Shown here piece after piece: positions 1 to 7,446 of a stretch of 10,265 nucleotides of DNA. Made by a program: the position numbers and the translations under genes. Origin of the DNA: Novosphingobium sp. (lineage in GTDB: Bacteria; Pseudomonadota; Alphaproteobacteria; Sphingomonadales; Sphingomonadaceae); assembly GCA_027490345.1 (NCBI GenBank), contig JAIXYF010000496.1, positions 1 through 10,265 of the forward strand, given 5' to 3'. The notes beneath the pieces were generated by a model. It worked only from the letters and a program-made list of their open reading frames with translations, was not told the DNA's origin and did no database searches. The first letter of the stretch is position 1, and the number at the start of each line of letters is the position of its first letter.

Positions 1-573
1 ATGATCCCGCTCAAGACCGCCGAGACCATCCTCAAGAACCTGCGCGTGCTCGCCACCGAGCAGACCACCTCGCAGGAGCAGGTCGAGGGCAAGACCCGCG
101 TGCGCACGTTCAGCACCGTCACGGTCGAGGCCACGCCCAAGATCGCCGAAAAGATCGCGGTGGCGCAGACCATCGGCACGATCTCGCTCTCACTGCGTTC
201 GCTGGCGGATAATTCGAGCGAACTGGAACAGGCGCTCGCGCTCGGCCAGATCAAGATCCCCGCTGGCGCCAGCAAGGCCGAAGAAGAACGCATCCTGCGC
301 GCAGCGATGTCGAAGCCGATCGAGGCCGACGGCAACAGCTATGCGACCGGCGGCGATGTCTCGCGCTTCCAGCCCAAGAAGAGCTCGGCCCCGGCCGATC
401 CGGCGGCTGCCATGCAGGCGATGGCCAAGGCGATGGGCTCGATCATCCCGCGGCAAGCCCCGTCTGCTGGGGGCAGCATGACCGACGCCGCCCGCGCCTT
501 GTTCTCGCCCGGCCCGGTGGTCCGCGTGACCCGCGGCAAGGACACCACCGAAGTCAAAGTCGGGGGACACTGA
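1..573 (+). CDS. cpaB: Tad pilus assembly protein CpaB/RcpC, C-terminal part (5'-truncated)
   Basis: This is the C-terminal part of the CpaB/RcpC periplasmic protein of the Tad (Flp) pilus secretion apparatus, which is thought to work with the outer-membrane secretin. The reading frame is open from the first base. The block around residues 4-20 (ETILKNLRVLATEQ) is the mid-protein segment that follows the SAF domain in this family, and the end (VVRVTRGKDTTEVKVG, about 172-188) is the usual CpaB C-terminus. The family is normally well over 250 residues, so the ATG at base 1 is probably an internal Met and the true start lies left of the window. Residues about 125-165 are a low-complexity Ala/Pro/Met stretch. 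It ends 1 bp before cpaC, which implies cotranscription. The family call is firm; domain limits are approximate because the N-terminus is missing. Confidence 0.87.
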   Translation: MIPLKTAETILKNLRVLATEQTTSQEQVEGKTRVRTFSTVTVEATPKIAEKIAVAQTIGTISLSLRSLADNSSELEQALALGQIKIPAGASKAEEERILRAAMSKPIEADGNSYATGGDVSRFQPKKSSAPADPAAAMQAMAKAMGSIIPRQAPSAGGSMTDAARALFSPGPVVRVTRGKDTTEVKVGGH

Positions 574-574
574 G

Positions 575-2308
575 ATGACCATCCGCGCTCCCCGAGCCGC
601 CACCACCAAGGCCCAGACTGCGCCCGCGAAAGGCAAGACCATGAAGGCCCGAATCGCAACCACGCTGCTCTCGCTTGCAGCCCTATCGGTGCCGCTGGCA
701 TTTGTTTCGGCCCCCGCGCCCGCCGCCGCCCAGACGGTGACCAGCCCGGCGCGCAGCATCGCGATCTCGATCGGCCGCGGCCAGCTCGTCACGCTGCCCG
801 GCAAGATGACCGACGTGTTCGTCGCCAATGATGCGGTGGCCGATGTGCAGGTCAAATCGGCCAACCAGCTCTACGTGTTCGGCAAGTCCGGCGGCGAGAC
901 CACGGTCTATGCCAGCAACGCGAACGGCGATGTGGTGTGGTCGGCCAATGTCCGCGTCGGCACCAATATCGACAGCATCGAGCAGATGCTCAAGCTGGCG
1001 ATGCCCGAGGCCAAGATCGTCACCTCGACGATGAACAACACCGTGCTGCTGACCGGCACGATTGCCGCGCCCGAAGATGCTGCCGAGGCCGAGCGCCTCG
1101 TCAAGGCCTTCGTCGATGACAAGACCAACGTGATCAGCCGCCTGAAGATGGCGACCCCGCTGCAGGTGAACCTCCACGTGAAGTTCGCCGAAGTGAACCG
1201 CTCGCTCGTGCGCCAGATCGGCACCAACCTCACGACCATCGACGGCACCGGCGGGTTCAAGTTCGGCGTCGCGCAGGGCCGCCCACCCGGCACGTTCATC
1301 ACCACTGATCCCAGGCTGCCGCTTGGCATCGGCAGCAACGTGCAGGGCTTCACGATCGACCCGACCGGCGCCGCTCGCTCGCCCACCAATCCCGATGGCA
1401 TCATCGCCGCGCCGGGCACCAACGTGACCCAGCTGCAAGGCACGCAGACCATTGCCGGGATGGGCAGATTGTTCGGACTCAACATTCTGGGCGCGCTCGA
1501 TCTGGGTGAGACCATCGGCCTCGTCACCAGCCTTGCCGAACCGAACCTCACTGCGCTTTCAGGCGAAACCGCCAACTTCCTCGCGGGCGGCGAATATCCG
1601 ATCCCGGTCAACACCGGGCTTGGCGTGACCGCCATCGAGTTCAAGAAGTATGGTGTCAGCCTTGCTTATACACCCACGGTGCTCGCCAACGGGCGCATCT
1701 CGCTGCGCGTGCGGCCCGAAGTGTCCGAACTGTCGTCGGACGGCGCGATCATCACCAACAACACCACGGTGCCCGCATTGACCGTGCGCAGTGCCGAGAC
1801 CACCATCGAGCTGGGCTCGGGCCAGAGCTTCATGATCGCGGGCCTGCTGCGCAACAGCGTGCAGAACACGATCACCAAGATGCCCGGCGCAGGCGATGTG
1901 CCGATCCTGGGTTCGCTGTTCCGCTCGACCGCCTATCGCAAGGGTGAGACCGAGCTGGTCATCGTGGTGACGCCGTATCTGGTGAACCCAGTTGATGCCA
2001 ACGCGATCAAGCTGCCCACCGATGGCTTCCAATCGGCCACGGCGTTGCAGCAGGTGCTGGGCCATATCGAGGCGGACGGTGTCAGCGGGGGTGATCGGCC
2101 CAAGCCGACCGAACGGCCGGGCACGGTCCAGTCGGGCAATCCCAAGGTTAGCTCGCTCGATGCTCCGCAGGTCAATGTCGCACCGCAGGCGCTGGCCAGC
2201 GCGGCGCCCGCTGCTGCGCCGCTCGCGGCTGCCCGTCCTTCCCAGAACCGTCCTTCCAAGAACCGTCAGGCCAGCGCCGCTGCTGCGCCCGGTTTCAGCT
2301 TCCAGTGA
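575..2308 (+). CDS. cpaC: Tad pilus outer-membrane secretin CpaC (RcpA)
   Basis: CpaC forms the multimeric outer-membrane pore through which the Flp pilus leaves the cell. A hydrophobic signal peptide (about residues 27-45) ends in an Ala-rich cleavage region near 50-53. A pilus-secretin N-terminal domain follows (about 58-128), then a BON/N1-like segment (about 132-200). The secretin domain (about 305-472) carries the hallmark VPILGSLFRS (442-451) and the ETELVIVVTPYLV-type end (458-470). After it comes a roughly 100-residue Ala/Pro/Gln tail containing a pentapeptide repeat at 554-563. Two starts are possible: ATG 575, 1 bp after the cpaB stop with a G-rich stretch upstream, or ATG 641 (Met23). 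The second gives a standard signal peptide without a 22-residue leader and has aaagg 7-8 bases upstream. I give the longer form but regard 641 as equally likely. Confidence 0.95.
   Translation: MTIRAPRAATTKAQTAPAKGKTMKARIATTLLSLAALSVPLAFVSAPAPAAAQTVTSPARSIAISIGRGQLVTLPGKMTDVFVANDAVADVQVKSANQLYVFGKSGGETTVYASNANGDVVWSANVRVGTNIDSIEQMLKLAMPEAKIVTSTMNNTVLLTGTIAAPEDAAEAERLVKAFVDDKTNVISRLKMATPLQVNLHVKFAEVNRSLVRQIGTNLTTIDGTGGFKFGVAQGRPPGTFITTDPRLPLGIGSNVQGFTIDPTGAARSPTNPDGIIAAPGTNVTQLQGTQTIAGMGRLFGLNILGALDLGETIGLVTSLAEPNLTALSGETANFLAGGEYPIPVNTGLGVTAIEFKKYGVSLAYTPTVLANGRISLRVRPEVSELSSDGAIITNNTTVPALTVRSAETTIELGSGQSFMIAGLLRNSVQNTITKMPGAGDVPILGSLFRSTAYRKGETELVIVVTPYLVNPVDANAIKLPTDGFQSATALQQVLGHIEADGVSGGDRPKPTERPGTVQSGNPKVSSLDAPQVNVAPQALASAAPAAAPLAAARPSQNRPSKNRQASAAAAPGFSFQ
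2233..2262 (+). repeat. Two-copy 15-bp in-frame tandem repeat in the cpaC tail
   Basis: Two adjacent 15-bp units (2233-2247 and 2248-2262) match at 14 of 15 bases, and a third partial unit (ccgtc) follows. In frame they encode RPSQN then RPSKN, followed by RQ, at CpaC residues 554-565. They lie in the unstructured C-terminal tail beyond the secretin domain. The near identity at DNA level suggests a recent slippage duplication. Confidence 0.75.
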
Positions 2309-2315
2309 GAAAGGG
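2309..2315 (+). promoter_or_regulatory. Ribosome binding site that sets the cpaD start
   Basis: The purine-rich gaaaggg sits directly after the cpaC stop codon and 7 bases before ATG 2323. It favours 2323 over the upstream GTG at 2305, which overlaps the cpaC stop and would place this site inside the coding sequence. Confidence 0.55.
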
Positions 2316-2322
2316 CTCCCCC

Positions 2323-2994
2323 ATGTCCATTCGTATGCCCCGCCTTCAGGGCGCTGCCCGGGCCGCTGTCCTCGCCGCTGTGCTGAGCCTGCCGCTAGCG
2401 GCCTGCAACGGCGCTTCGGCCGACGCCAACCGCGGCCTTGAAAGCATCCGCCAGCCCGTCGTGCAGCGCACCAGCCTGGTGTTCGATGTCTCCACCCTTC
2501 CCGGCGGCGGACTTGCCGTTTCCGAGCAGCGCCGCCTCGCCGGCTGGCTTGAAGCGCTCGATCTTGGCTATGGTGATCGGCTTTCGCTGGATGATCCCAC
2601 GGAATCGAACCAGACACGCGGCTCGGTCGAGCAAGTGGCGGGGCGCTTTGGCATCCTGCTGGCCGATATCGCCCCGGTGACTGAAGGCGATATCGCCCCC
2701 GGCACAGCCCGCGTCGTCGTCTCGCGCACCGAGGCCAGCGTGCCCGGCTGCCCGGATTGGTCCGCCAAGGTCGACAACAAGCTCAATAACGCCACCTCGC
2801 CCGGCTATGGCTGCGCAATCAACGGCAACATGGCGATCATGGTCGCCAACAAGGAAGATCTCGTGCGCGGCGTCAAGGGCGCAAGCACCACGCTGGTGCA
2901 GAGCAATGCCAAGGCGATCAAGTCCTATCGTGACCAGCCACCAACCGGCGCGCAGGGTCTGAAGACCGTTTCCAGCAAGTCCGGGGGTAACTGA
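2323..2994 (+). CDS. cpaD: Tad pilus lipoprotein CpaD
   Basis: CpaD is a small lipoprotein of the Tad pilus apparatus, thought to act with the CpaC secretin at the outer membrane. The 223-residue product has a basic N-terminus, a hydrophobic core (about residues 13-24) and a lipobox LAAC with the lipidated Cys at residue 28. The mature part has the CpaD-family signature: a TARVVVSR strand, then PGCPDW and, further on, SPGYGCAINGN with two conserved Cys, and ANKEDLVRG. The length is normal for the family. ATG 2323 was chosen because it gives a compact lipoprotein signal and has a good ribosome binding site; a GTG at 2305 overlapping the cpaC stop would add six residues. The gene lies 14 bp after cpaC and 3 bp before cpaE, so it is part of the same operon. 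Confidence 0.92.
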   Translation: MSIRMPRLQGAARAAVLAAVLSLPLAACNGASADANRGLESIRQPVVQRTSLVFDVSTLPGGGLAVSEQRRLAGWLEALDLGYGDRLSLDDPTESNQTRGSVEQVAGRFGILLADIAPVTEGDIAPGTARVVVSRTEASVPGCPDWSAKVDNKLNNATSPGYGCAINGNMAIMVANKEDLVRGVKGASTTLVQSNAKAIKSYRDQPPTGAQGLKTVSSKSGGN

Positions 2995-2997
2995 GCC

Positions 2998-4311
2998 ATG
3001 AGCGCATCCTGGAAAACCGGCAATCGCGATATGTTCGCGGCCTTCATGTGCGACGATGCCGCGCTCGATGTGCTGCGCCCGGTCTCGGTCGACATGGGCT
3101 GGCAGCCGGAAAAGTGCAACAAGGGCGGCCTGCGCAACGCGATCCAGTCGCTTTCGATTGCAGCATCGCCTGCGATTCTGATGGTCGATCTTTCGGAAAG
3201 CGGCGATCCGCTGAGCGATATCAACGCGCTGGCCGAAGTGTGCGAGCCGGGCACCGTGGTCATCGCGGTCGGCCAGGTCAACGACGTGCGCCTCTACCGC
3301 GATCTTCTCGCATCGGGCATTCAGGACTATCTGCTCAAACCGCTGACGCCGGGCCAGGTGCGCGATGCGCTGGTGCAAGCGCAGGCGATCTTTGCCGCGC
3401 CGAAATCGGCCGATGGCTCGTCAGTCAAGCGCCATGTCTCGACCGCCGTGGTCGGCACGCGCGGCGGGGTTGGCGCCTCGACCATCGCGACTTCGCTGGC
3501 GTGGCTGTTCAGCAGCGATCACCGCCTGCCCACCGCCTTGCTTGATCTTGACGTGCATTTCGGCACCGGCGCGCTGACGCTCGATCTGGAACCGGGGCGC
3601 GGCCTGACCGACGCGATCGACAACCCGAGCCGCATCGACGGCCTGTTCATCGAACGCGCGATGATCCGCGCCAACGACAATCTGGCGATCCTTTCAGCCG
3701 AAGCGCCGATCAGCGCGCCGCTGATGACCGACGGCAGCGCGTTCGTTCAGCTGGAGGAGGAATTCCGCCACGCGTTCGAAATGACGATGATCGATCTGCC
3801 GCGCAACATGCTGATCAACTTCCCGCATCTGCTGGCCGATGTGAACGTGGTGGTCGTCGTCACCGAGCTGACTCTGGCCGGCGCCCGCGATGCGATCCGC
3901 CTGCTCTCGTGGCTCAAGACAAACGCCAAGCATGCCGAGACAATCGTGGTGGCCAACAAGGTTCACTCCGGCGTCGGCGAAATCAGCCGCTCGGACTTCG
4001 AGGCCTCGATCGAGCGCAAGATCAACTATGTCGTGCCTTACGACGTGAAGGCGGCGGCCAACGCGGCCAAGCTTGGCCAGACGTTCGTGGCCGCCAATCG
4101 CGGGACGAAGGCTGGCGGGGCGATGCGCGATCTGGGCGCGGCGATTATCGCCACGGGCAGCGACGGCGAGGTGGTCGAGACCAAGGGCAAGACCAAGGCC
4201 AAGGCAGAGAAGCCTTCCGCCGCACCCGGGGCCAAGACCTCGCTGCTCGGCAAGTTCGATTTCAAGAAGATCCTCTCCTCCGGCAAGGCCAAGGCCGGAA
4301 CCCCCGCATGA
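2998..4311 (+). CDS. cpaE: Tad pilus localisation protein CpaE/TadZ (MinD/ParA-like)
   Basis: CpaE/TadZ is a cytoplasmic MinD/ParA-family protein that directs where the Tad pilus machine is built, commonly at a pole. The 437-residue product begins with an atypical receiver-like domain (about 13-130): it keeps an Asp at 64 (LMVDLSE) and the Lys-Pro pair at 114-115 (YLLKPLTP) but is otherwise degenerate. The MinD/ParA domain (about 146-385) has a P-loop GTRGGVGAST (153-162) in which the usual signature Lys is Arg and the phosphate-binding Lys is Ala. It also has LLDLDVHFG (181-189) and a Walker-B-like MIDLPRN (264-270). The last 45 residues are a Lys/Ala-rich tail. The ATG is 3 bp after the cpaD stop, with a G-rich site upstream. 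Family assignment is strong; whether it hydrolyses ATP is uncertain given the P-loop. Confidence 0.92.
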   Translation: MSASWKTGNRDMFAAFMCDDAALDVLRPVSVDMGWQPEKCNKGGLRNAIQSLSIAASPAILMVDLSESGDPLSDINALAEVCEPGTVVIAVGQVNDVRLYRDLLASGIQDYLLKPLTPGQVRDALVQAQAIFAAPKSADGSSVKRHVSTAVVGTRGGVGASTIATSLAWLFSSDHRLPTALLDLDVHFGTGALTLDLEPGRGLTDAIDNPSRIDGLFIERAMIRANDNLAILSAEAPISAPLMTDGSAFVQLEEEFRHAFEMTMIDLPRNMLINFPHLLADVNVVVVVTELTLAGARDAIRLLSWLKTNAKHAETIVVANKVHSGVGEISRSDFEASIERKINYVVPYDVKAAANAAKLGQTFVAANRGTKAGGAMRDLGAAIIATGSDGEVVETKGKTKAKAEKPSAAPGAKTSLLGKFDFKKILSSGKAKAGTPA

Positions 4312-4390
4312 TCCGCGCCCGGCGTGCGCCGCCCCCAAAGGGCTGCTGCGCCGGCTCCGCAAGCATTGAGAGAACTGGCAGGACCCGGCG
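4312..4390. other. 79-bp gap at the place where cpaF/tadA usually sits
   Basis: This is the largest intergenic gap inside the Tad gene run. It contains no supportable coding sequence and no strong hairpin; a 6-bp stem with a 24-base loop (4319-4324 with 4349-4354) is weak. Its end holds a ribosome binding site for tadB (agga, 4380-4383). In the classical cpa/tad order the secretion ATPase gene lies here. I see no remnant of it. Confidence 0.6.
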
Positions 4391-5362
4391 ATGAACGTGA
4401 TGCAACTCGTGATCCTTGGCGTCGGAGCTGCGCTGGTTCTGCTTCTGGCTGGAGCGGCGCTAACCGGGCCTTCCTCGGGCCGCGAGGCGACCCGCCGCCT
4501 GCAGGCCGTGCGTTTCCGCCATTCGGACAGCGCGGACGACAAGGTCGAGGCGCAGTATCGCAAGGCGGTTGCCAACCGCAAGCCGACCAGTTTCAAGAAG
4601 GCCGGCTCGGGCTCGCGCATCGAAGCGCTGGCGCTGCGTCTGCACAAGACCGGCAAGGGCTGGACCCTCACGCAGTATCTCTACACCTCGCTCGGGCTGT
4701 TCCTCGGCCTCACCGTGCTCGTCTTCCTCAAGACCGGCGCGCTGCTGCTGGGCCTTGCCGCGGGCCTGCTGGTGGGCGCCGGGCTTCCACACTTTTTCGT
4801 GGGCCGCGCGATCAACAAGCGCAAGACGAACTTCGTCGCCAAGTTTCCCGATGCGCTTGAACTGCTGGTCCGCGGCCTGCGCTCGGGCCTGCCCATCACC
4901 GAGACGATCGGGGTCGTCGCTGCCGAACTCCCCGGCCCCATCGGCGAGGAGTTCAAGCTCGTAACCGACCGCATGAAGGTCGGCCGCTCGCTCGACGAAT
5001 CGCTCCAGGAAACTGCCAACCGGCTCGACATGGCCGAGTTCAGCTTTTTCTGCATCACGCTGGCCATCCAGCGCGAAACCGGCGGCAACCTCGCTGAAAC
5101 GCTGGCGAACCTTGCCGAAGTGCTGCGCAAGCGCGCGCAGATGAAGCTCAAGATCGCGGCGATGAGCTCTGAATCCAAGGCTTCAGCCTATATCGTCGGC
5201 TCGCTGCCATTCATCGTGTTCGCGCTGATCTATTCGATCAACCCCGCCTACCTCGGGCAGTTTTTCGTAGATGAGCGGCTTATCATCGCGGGCCTTGGCG
5301 GCCTTACCTGGCTTGGCATCGGCGCCTGGATCATGGCGCAGATGGTCAACTTCGAGATCTGA
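4391..5362 (+). CDS. tadB: Tad pilus inner-membrane platform protein TadB (GspF/PilC-type)
   Basis: TadB is one of two GspF/PilC-like polytopic proteins that form the inner-membrane platform for Flp pilin assembly, probably as a complex with TadC and driven by the TadA/CpaF ATPase. The 323-residue product has an N-terminal membrane segment (about 5-24), a basic cytoplasmic region (28-92), a hydrophobic block holding one or two helices (about 97-136), a T2SS-F domain (about 150-280) and C-terminal helices at about 266-284 and 296-316. The domain opens with FPDALELLVRGLRSGLPITE (152-171) and contains RETGGNLAETL (228-238), both typical of TadB. The start is supported by agga 7 bases upstream. 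It follows a 79-bp gap after cpaE and precedes tadC by 8 bp. Length and topology are normal. Confidence 0.93.
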   Translation: MNVMQLVILGVGAALVLLLAGAALTGPSSGREATRRLQAVRFRHSDSADDKVEAQYRKAVANRKPTSFKKAGSGSRIEALALRLHKTGKGWTLTQYLYTSLGLFLGLTVLVFLKTGALLLGLAAGLLVGAGLPHFFVGRAINKRKTNFVAKFPDALELLVRGLRSGLPITETIGVVAAELPGPIGEEFKLVTDRMKVGRSLDESLQETANRLDMAEFSFFCITLAIQRETGGNLAETLANLAEVLRKRAQMKLKIAAMSSESKASAYIVGSLPFIVFALIYSINPAYLGQFFVDERLIIAGLGGLTWLGIGAWIMAQMVNFEI

Positions 5363-5370
5363 GAGCAACC

Positions 5371-6378
5371 ATGCCAGTCAACCCTCCCACCGGCCCTACC
5401 CTTCTCGGCGTCGACGTCATTCTCGTCGGCTCGATCCTCATGGGGATCGCAGCGGCGGCCGTGCTGCTGGCGATCTATGCGGCCATCACGGTGCGCGATC
5501 CGATGGCCAAGCGGGTCAAGTCGCTCAACGAGCGGCGCGATCAGCTGAAAGCGGGCATTGTCACGGTCAACGCCAAGAAGCGCCAGAGCATCGTCCGCCG
5601 CAACGAGACGACCGACAGCATCAAGACGTTCCTTGAATCGCTCAAGGTGCTGCAGGACAGCCAACTCAAGGAAATCCAGCAGAAGCTGGCGCAGGCCGGC
5701 ATCCGCAAGAAGGAATGGGCCGTCGCGGTCGTGCTCGCCCGGATGATCGGTCCGATCGTGCTCGGCCTCGTTTTCGGCGTGCTGATCTATGCAGTTAACT
5801 ATTTTCCCGAATGGTCTGCGTTCAAGAAGTTCGGCCTGTTCGCAAGCATGGTGATCCTGGGCTACAAAGGGCCCGACTTGTGGATCACCAACATGTCCAA
5901 CAAGCGCACCAAGGAAATCCGCAAGGGCCTGCCCGATGCGCTCGACCTTCTGGTGATCTGCGCCGAGGCCGGTCTCACGGTCGATAGCGCCTTTGCCCGC
6001 GTGGCGCGCGAACTGGGCCGTGCCTATCCCGAACTGGGCGATGAATTCGCGCTGACGGCGATCGAACTTTCGTTCCTGACCGAACGGCGCATGGCGTTCG
6101 AAAACCTTGCCTACCGCGTCAATCTCGATTCGGTGAAGGGCGTGGTCACGACCATGATCCAGACCGAACGCTATGGTACGCCGCTCGCCTCGGCACTGCG
6201 CGTGCTATCGGCGGAATTTCGCAATGAACGCATGATGCGCGCCGAAGAAAAAGCCGCGCGCCTGCCTGCAATCATGACGATCCCGCTGATTCTGTTCATT
6301 CTGCCGACGCTGTTCGTCGTGATCCTTGGCCCTGCGGCCTGCTCGATCAGCGACAACTTCCTCAACCGGAAGACTTGA
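5371..6378 (+). CDS. tadC: Tad pilus inner-membrane platform protein TadC (GspF/PilC-type)
   Basis: TadC is the partner of TadB in the inner-membrane platform of the Tad pilus. The 335-residue product has an N-terminal membrane helix (about 15-40), a charged cytoplasmic stretch (43-115), two hydrophobic segments (about 120-143 and 153-172), a T2SS-F domain (about 186-310) and a C-terminal helix. The domain starts with LPDALDLLVICAEAGLTVDS (187-206), and EEKAARLP followed by a long hydrophobic helix ending VVILGPA (292-322) is a TadC hallmark. The ATG at 5371 lies 8 bp after the tadB stop with only a weak GAG-type binding site, which suggests translational coupling. It is the last gene of the run: no tadD or pilin gene follows, and a hairpin lies downstream. 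The assignment of TadC rather than a second TadB rests on the C-terminal motif. Confidence 0.93.
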   Translation: MPVNPPTGPTLLGVDVILVGSILMGIAAAAVLLAIYAAITVRDPMAKRVKSLNERRDQLKAGIVTVNAKKRQSIVRRNETTDSIKTFLESLKVLQDSQLKEIQQKLAQAGIRKKEWAVAVVLARMIGPIVLGLVFGVLIYAVNYFPEWSAFKKFGLFASMVILGYKGPDLWITNMSNKRTKEIRKGLPDALDLLVICAEAGLTVDSAFARVARELGRAYPELGDEFALTAIELSFLTERRMAFENLAYRVNLDSVKGVVTTMIQTERYGTPLASALRVLSAEFRNERMMRAEEKAARLPAIMTIPLILFILPTLFVVILGPAACSISDNFLNRKT

Positions 6379-6395
6379 GCCGCAAGACCTGAGCC

Positions 6396-6429
6396 AACCC
6401 GGGGCACGCGCAACCGCTTGCCCCGGGTT
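6396..6429. terminator. GC-rich hairpin between convergent tadC and the FAH-family gene
   Basis: A perfect 11-bp stem (aacccggggca at 6396-6406 with its complement at 6419-6429) encloses a 12-base loop that can itself pair 3 bp. It starts 17 bases after the tadC stop and ends 9 bases from the stop of the convergent gene, so it could end transcripts from both sides. The T-tract is short (TT on each strand), so it is not a textbook Rho-independent terminator. Confidence 0.65.
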
Positions 6430-6438
6430 CCCCCGCGC

Positions 6439-7446
6439 TCAGCCCGGCACCACCTGCTGCTCGATTGCGCCGAACACGCTGTGCCCGCGCACATCCTTGG
6501 CATCGATGCGCACCGTGTCGCCGTGGCGCAAGAACGGCGTGGCGGGGGTGCCGTGCCGAATCGTCTCGACCATGCGCTGTTCGGCAATGCAGGCATAGCC
6601 GCGCCCGCCTTCAGCCACGGGTCTGCCGGCCGAGCCATCGGGATCGCGGTTGGAAACCGTGCCCGAACCAATGATCGACCCGGCCCCGATCCGGCGCGTC
6701 CTCGCCAGATGCGAGATCAGCGTGCCGAAATCGAACGTCATGTCCTCGGCCGCATCGAGCCGCCCGAACGGCTGGCCGCCCAAATCCACATGCAGCGGCA
6801 GATGCAGTTTTCCGCCCGACCACGCCGCGCCAAGGCTGGCGGGGGTGACGAACACCGGCGAGAAATGGCTGGCGGGCTTTGACTGGACGAAGCCGAAGCC
6901 CTTGGCGAGCTCATCGGGGATGAGGCCGCGCAGCGACACGTCGTTCACCAGGCCCACCAGCCGGATGCAATCGAGCGCGTCCTGCGGCGAAATGCCCTGC
7001 GGCACATCTCCCGTCACCACCACCACTTCAGCTTCCAGATCGCCGCCCCAGCCCTCATCGGCCAGCACCAGCGGTTCGCGTGCGCCCCGCAGATCATCGC
7101 TGCCACCCTGATACATCAGCGGATCGGTCCAGAAGCTGGCCGGCAGCTCGCTCCCTCGCGCCTTGCGCACCAGTTCGACGTGATTGACGTAGGCGCTGCC
7201 ATCTGCCCACTGATAGGCGCGCGGCAGGGGCGCTGCCGCCTCGCGCTCATGAAAGCGCTTCTGCGGGATGGCACCGTGCTGCAATTCCACAGCCAGCGCT
7301 TCAAGATAGGGAGCATGGCGGTCCCACTCATCGAGCAGGCCCTGCATCGTGGGCACGATGTGATCGGCATCGGCATACCACGCCAGATCATCCGAGACGA
7401 CGATCAAGCGCCCATCGCGCGATTGTGGCAGGCTGGCAAGCTTCAT
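6439..7446 (-). CDS. Fumarylacetoacetate hydrolase family protein
   Basis: This is a cytoplasmic metal-dependent hydrolase of the FAH family, likely cleaving fumarylacetoacetate to fumarate and acetoacetate at the end of homogentisate (tyrosine/phenylalanine) breakdown. The 335-residue product has a short N-terminal domain (about 1-75), then the block LPRAYQWADGSAYVNHVELV (74-93) typical of the bacterial ~330-residue subgroup, then the catalytic fold. Probable metal ligands are Glu138 and Glu140 (DLEAEV) and Asp169 (VNDVS). Lys190 (QSKP) and GSGTVSN (260-266) are also conserved. The loop at about 268-283, before ACIAEQR, looks longer than the forms I remember. Its ATG overlaps the marR stop (ATGA), so the two are translated together. 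The substrate is inferred from family; no other homogentisate gene is in the window. Confidence 0.87.
   Translation of the reverse strand: MKLASLPQSRDGRLIVVSDDLAWYADADHIVPTMQGLLDEWDRHAPYLEALAVELQHGAIPQKRFHEREAAAPLPRAYQWADGSAYVNHVELVRKARGSELPASFWTDPLMYQGGSDDLRGAREPLVLADEGWGGDLEAEVVVVTGDVPQGISPQDALDCIRLVGLVNDVSLRGLIPDELAKGFGFVQSKPASHFSPVFVTPASLGAAWSGGKLHLPLHVDLGGQPFGRLDAAEDMTFDFGTLISHLARTRRIGAGSIIGSGTVSNRDPDGSAGRPVAEGGRGYACIAEQRMVETIRHGTPATPFLRHGDTVRIDAKDVRGHSVFGAIEQQVVPG

Noticed and set aside
190..864. Long minus-strand open frames opposite cpaB and cpaC, including 683-1438 and 1559-2617
   Set aside because: They are antisense to clear Tad genes, show Arg/Ala/Gly-rich shadow composition and no recognisable domain; long antisense frames are expected at this GC content.
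2664..2699. Direct repeat cgatatcgcccc (2664-2675 and 2688-2699) inside cpaD
   Set aside because: It encodes a repeated DIAP in frame within a conserved part of the protein, so coding constraint or chance explains it.
4319..4354. Possible hairpin in the cpaE-tadB gap
   Set aside because: Only 6 bp of stem with a 24-base loop and no T-tract; expected by chance at this GC content.
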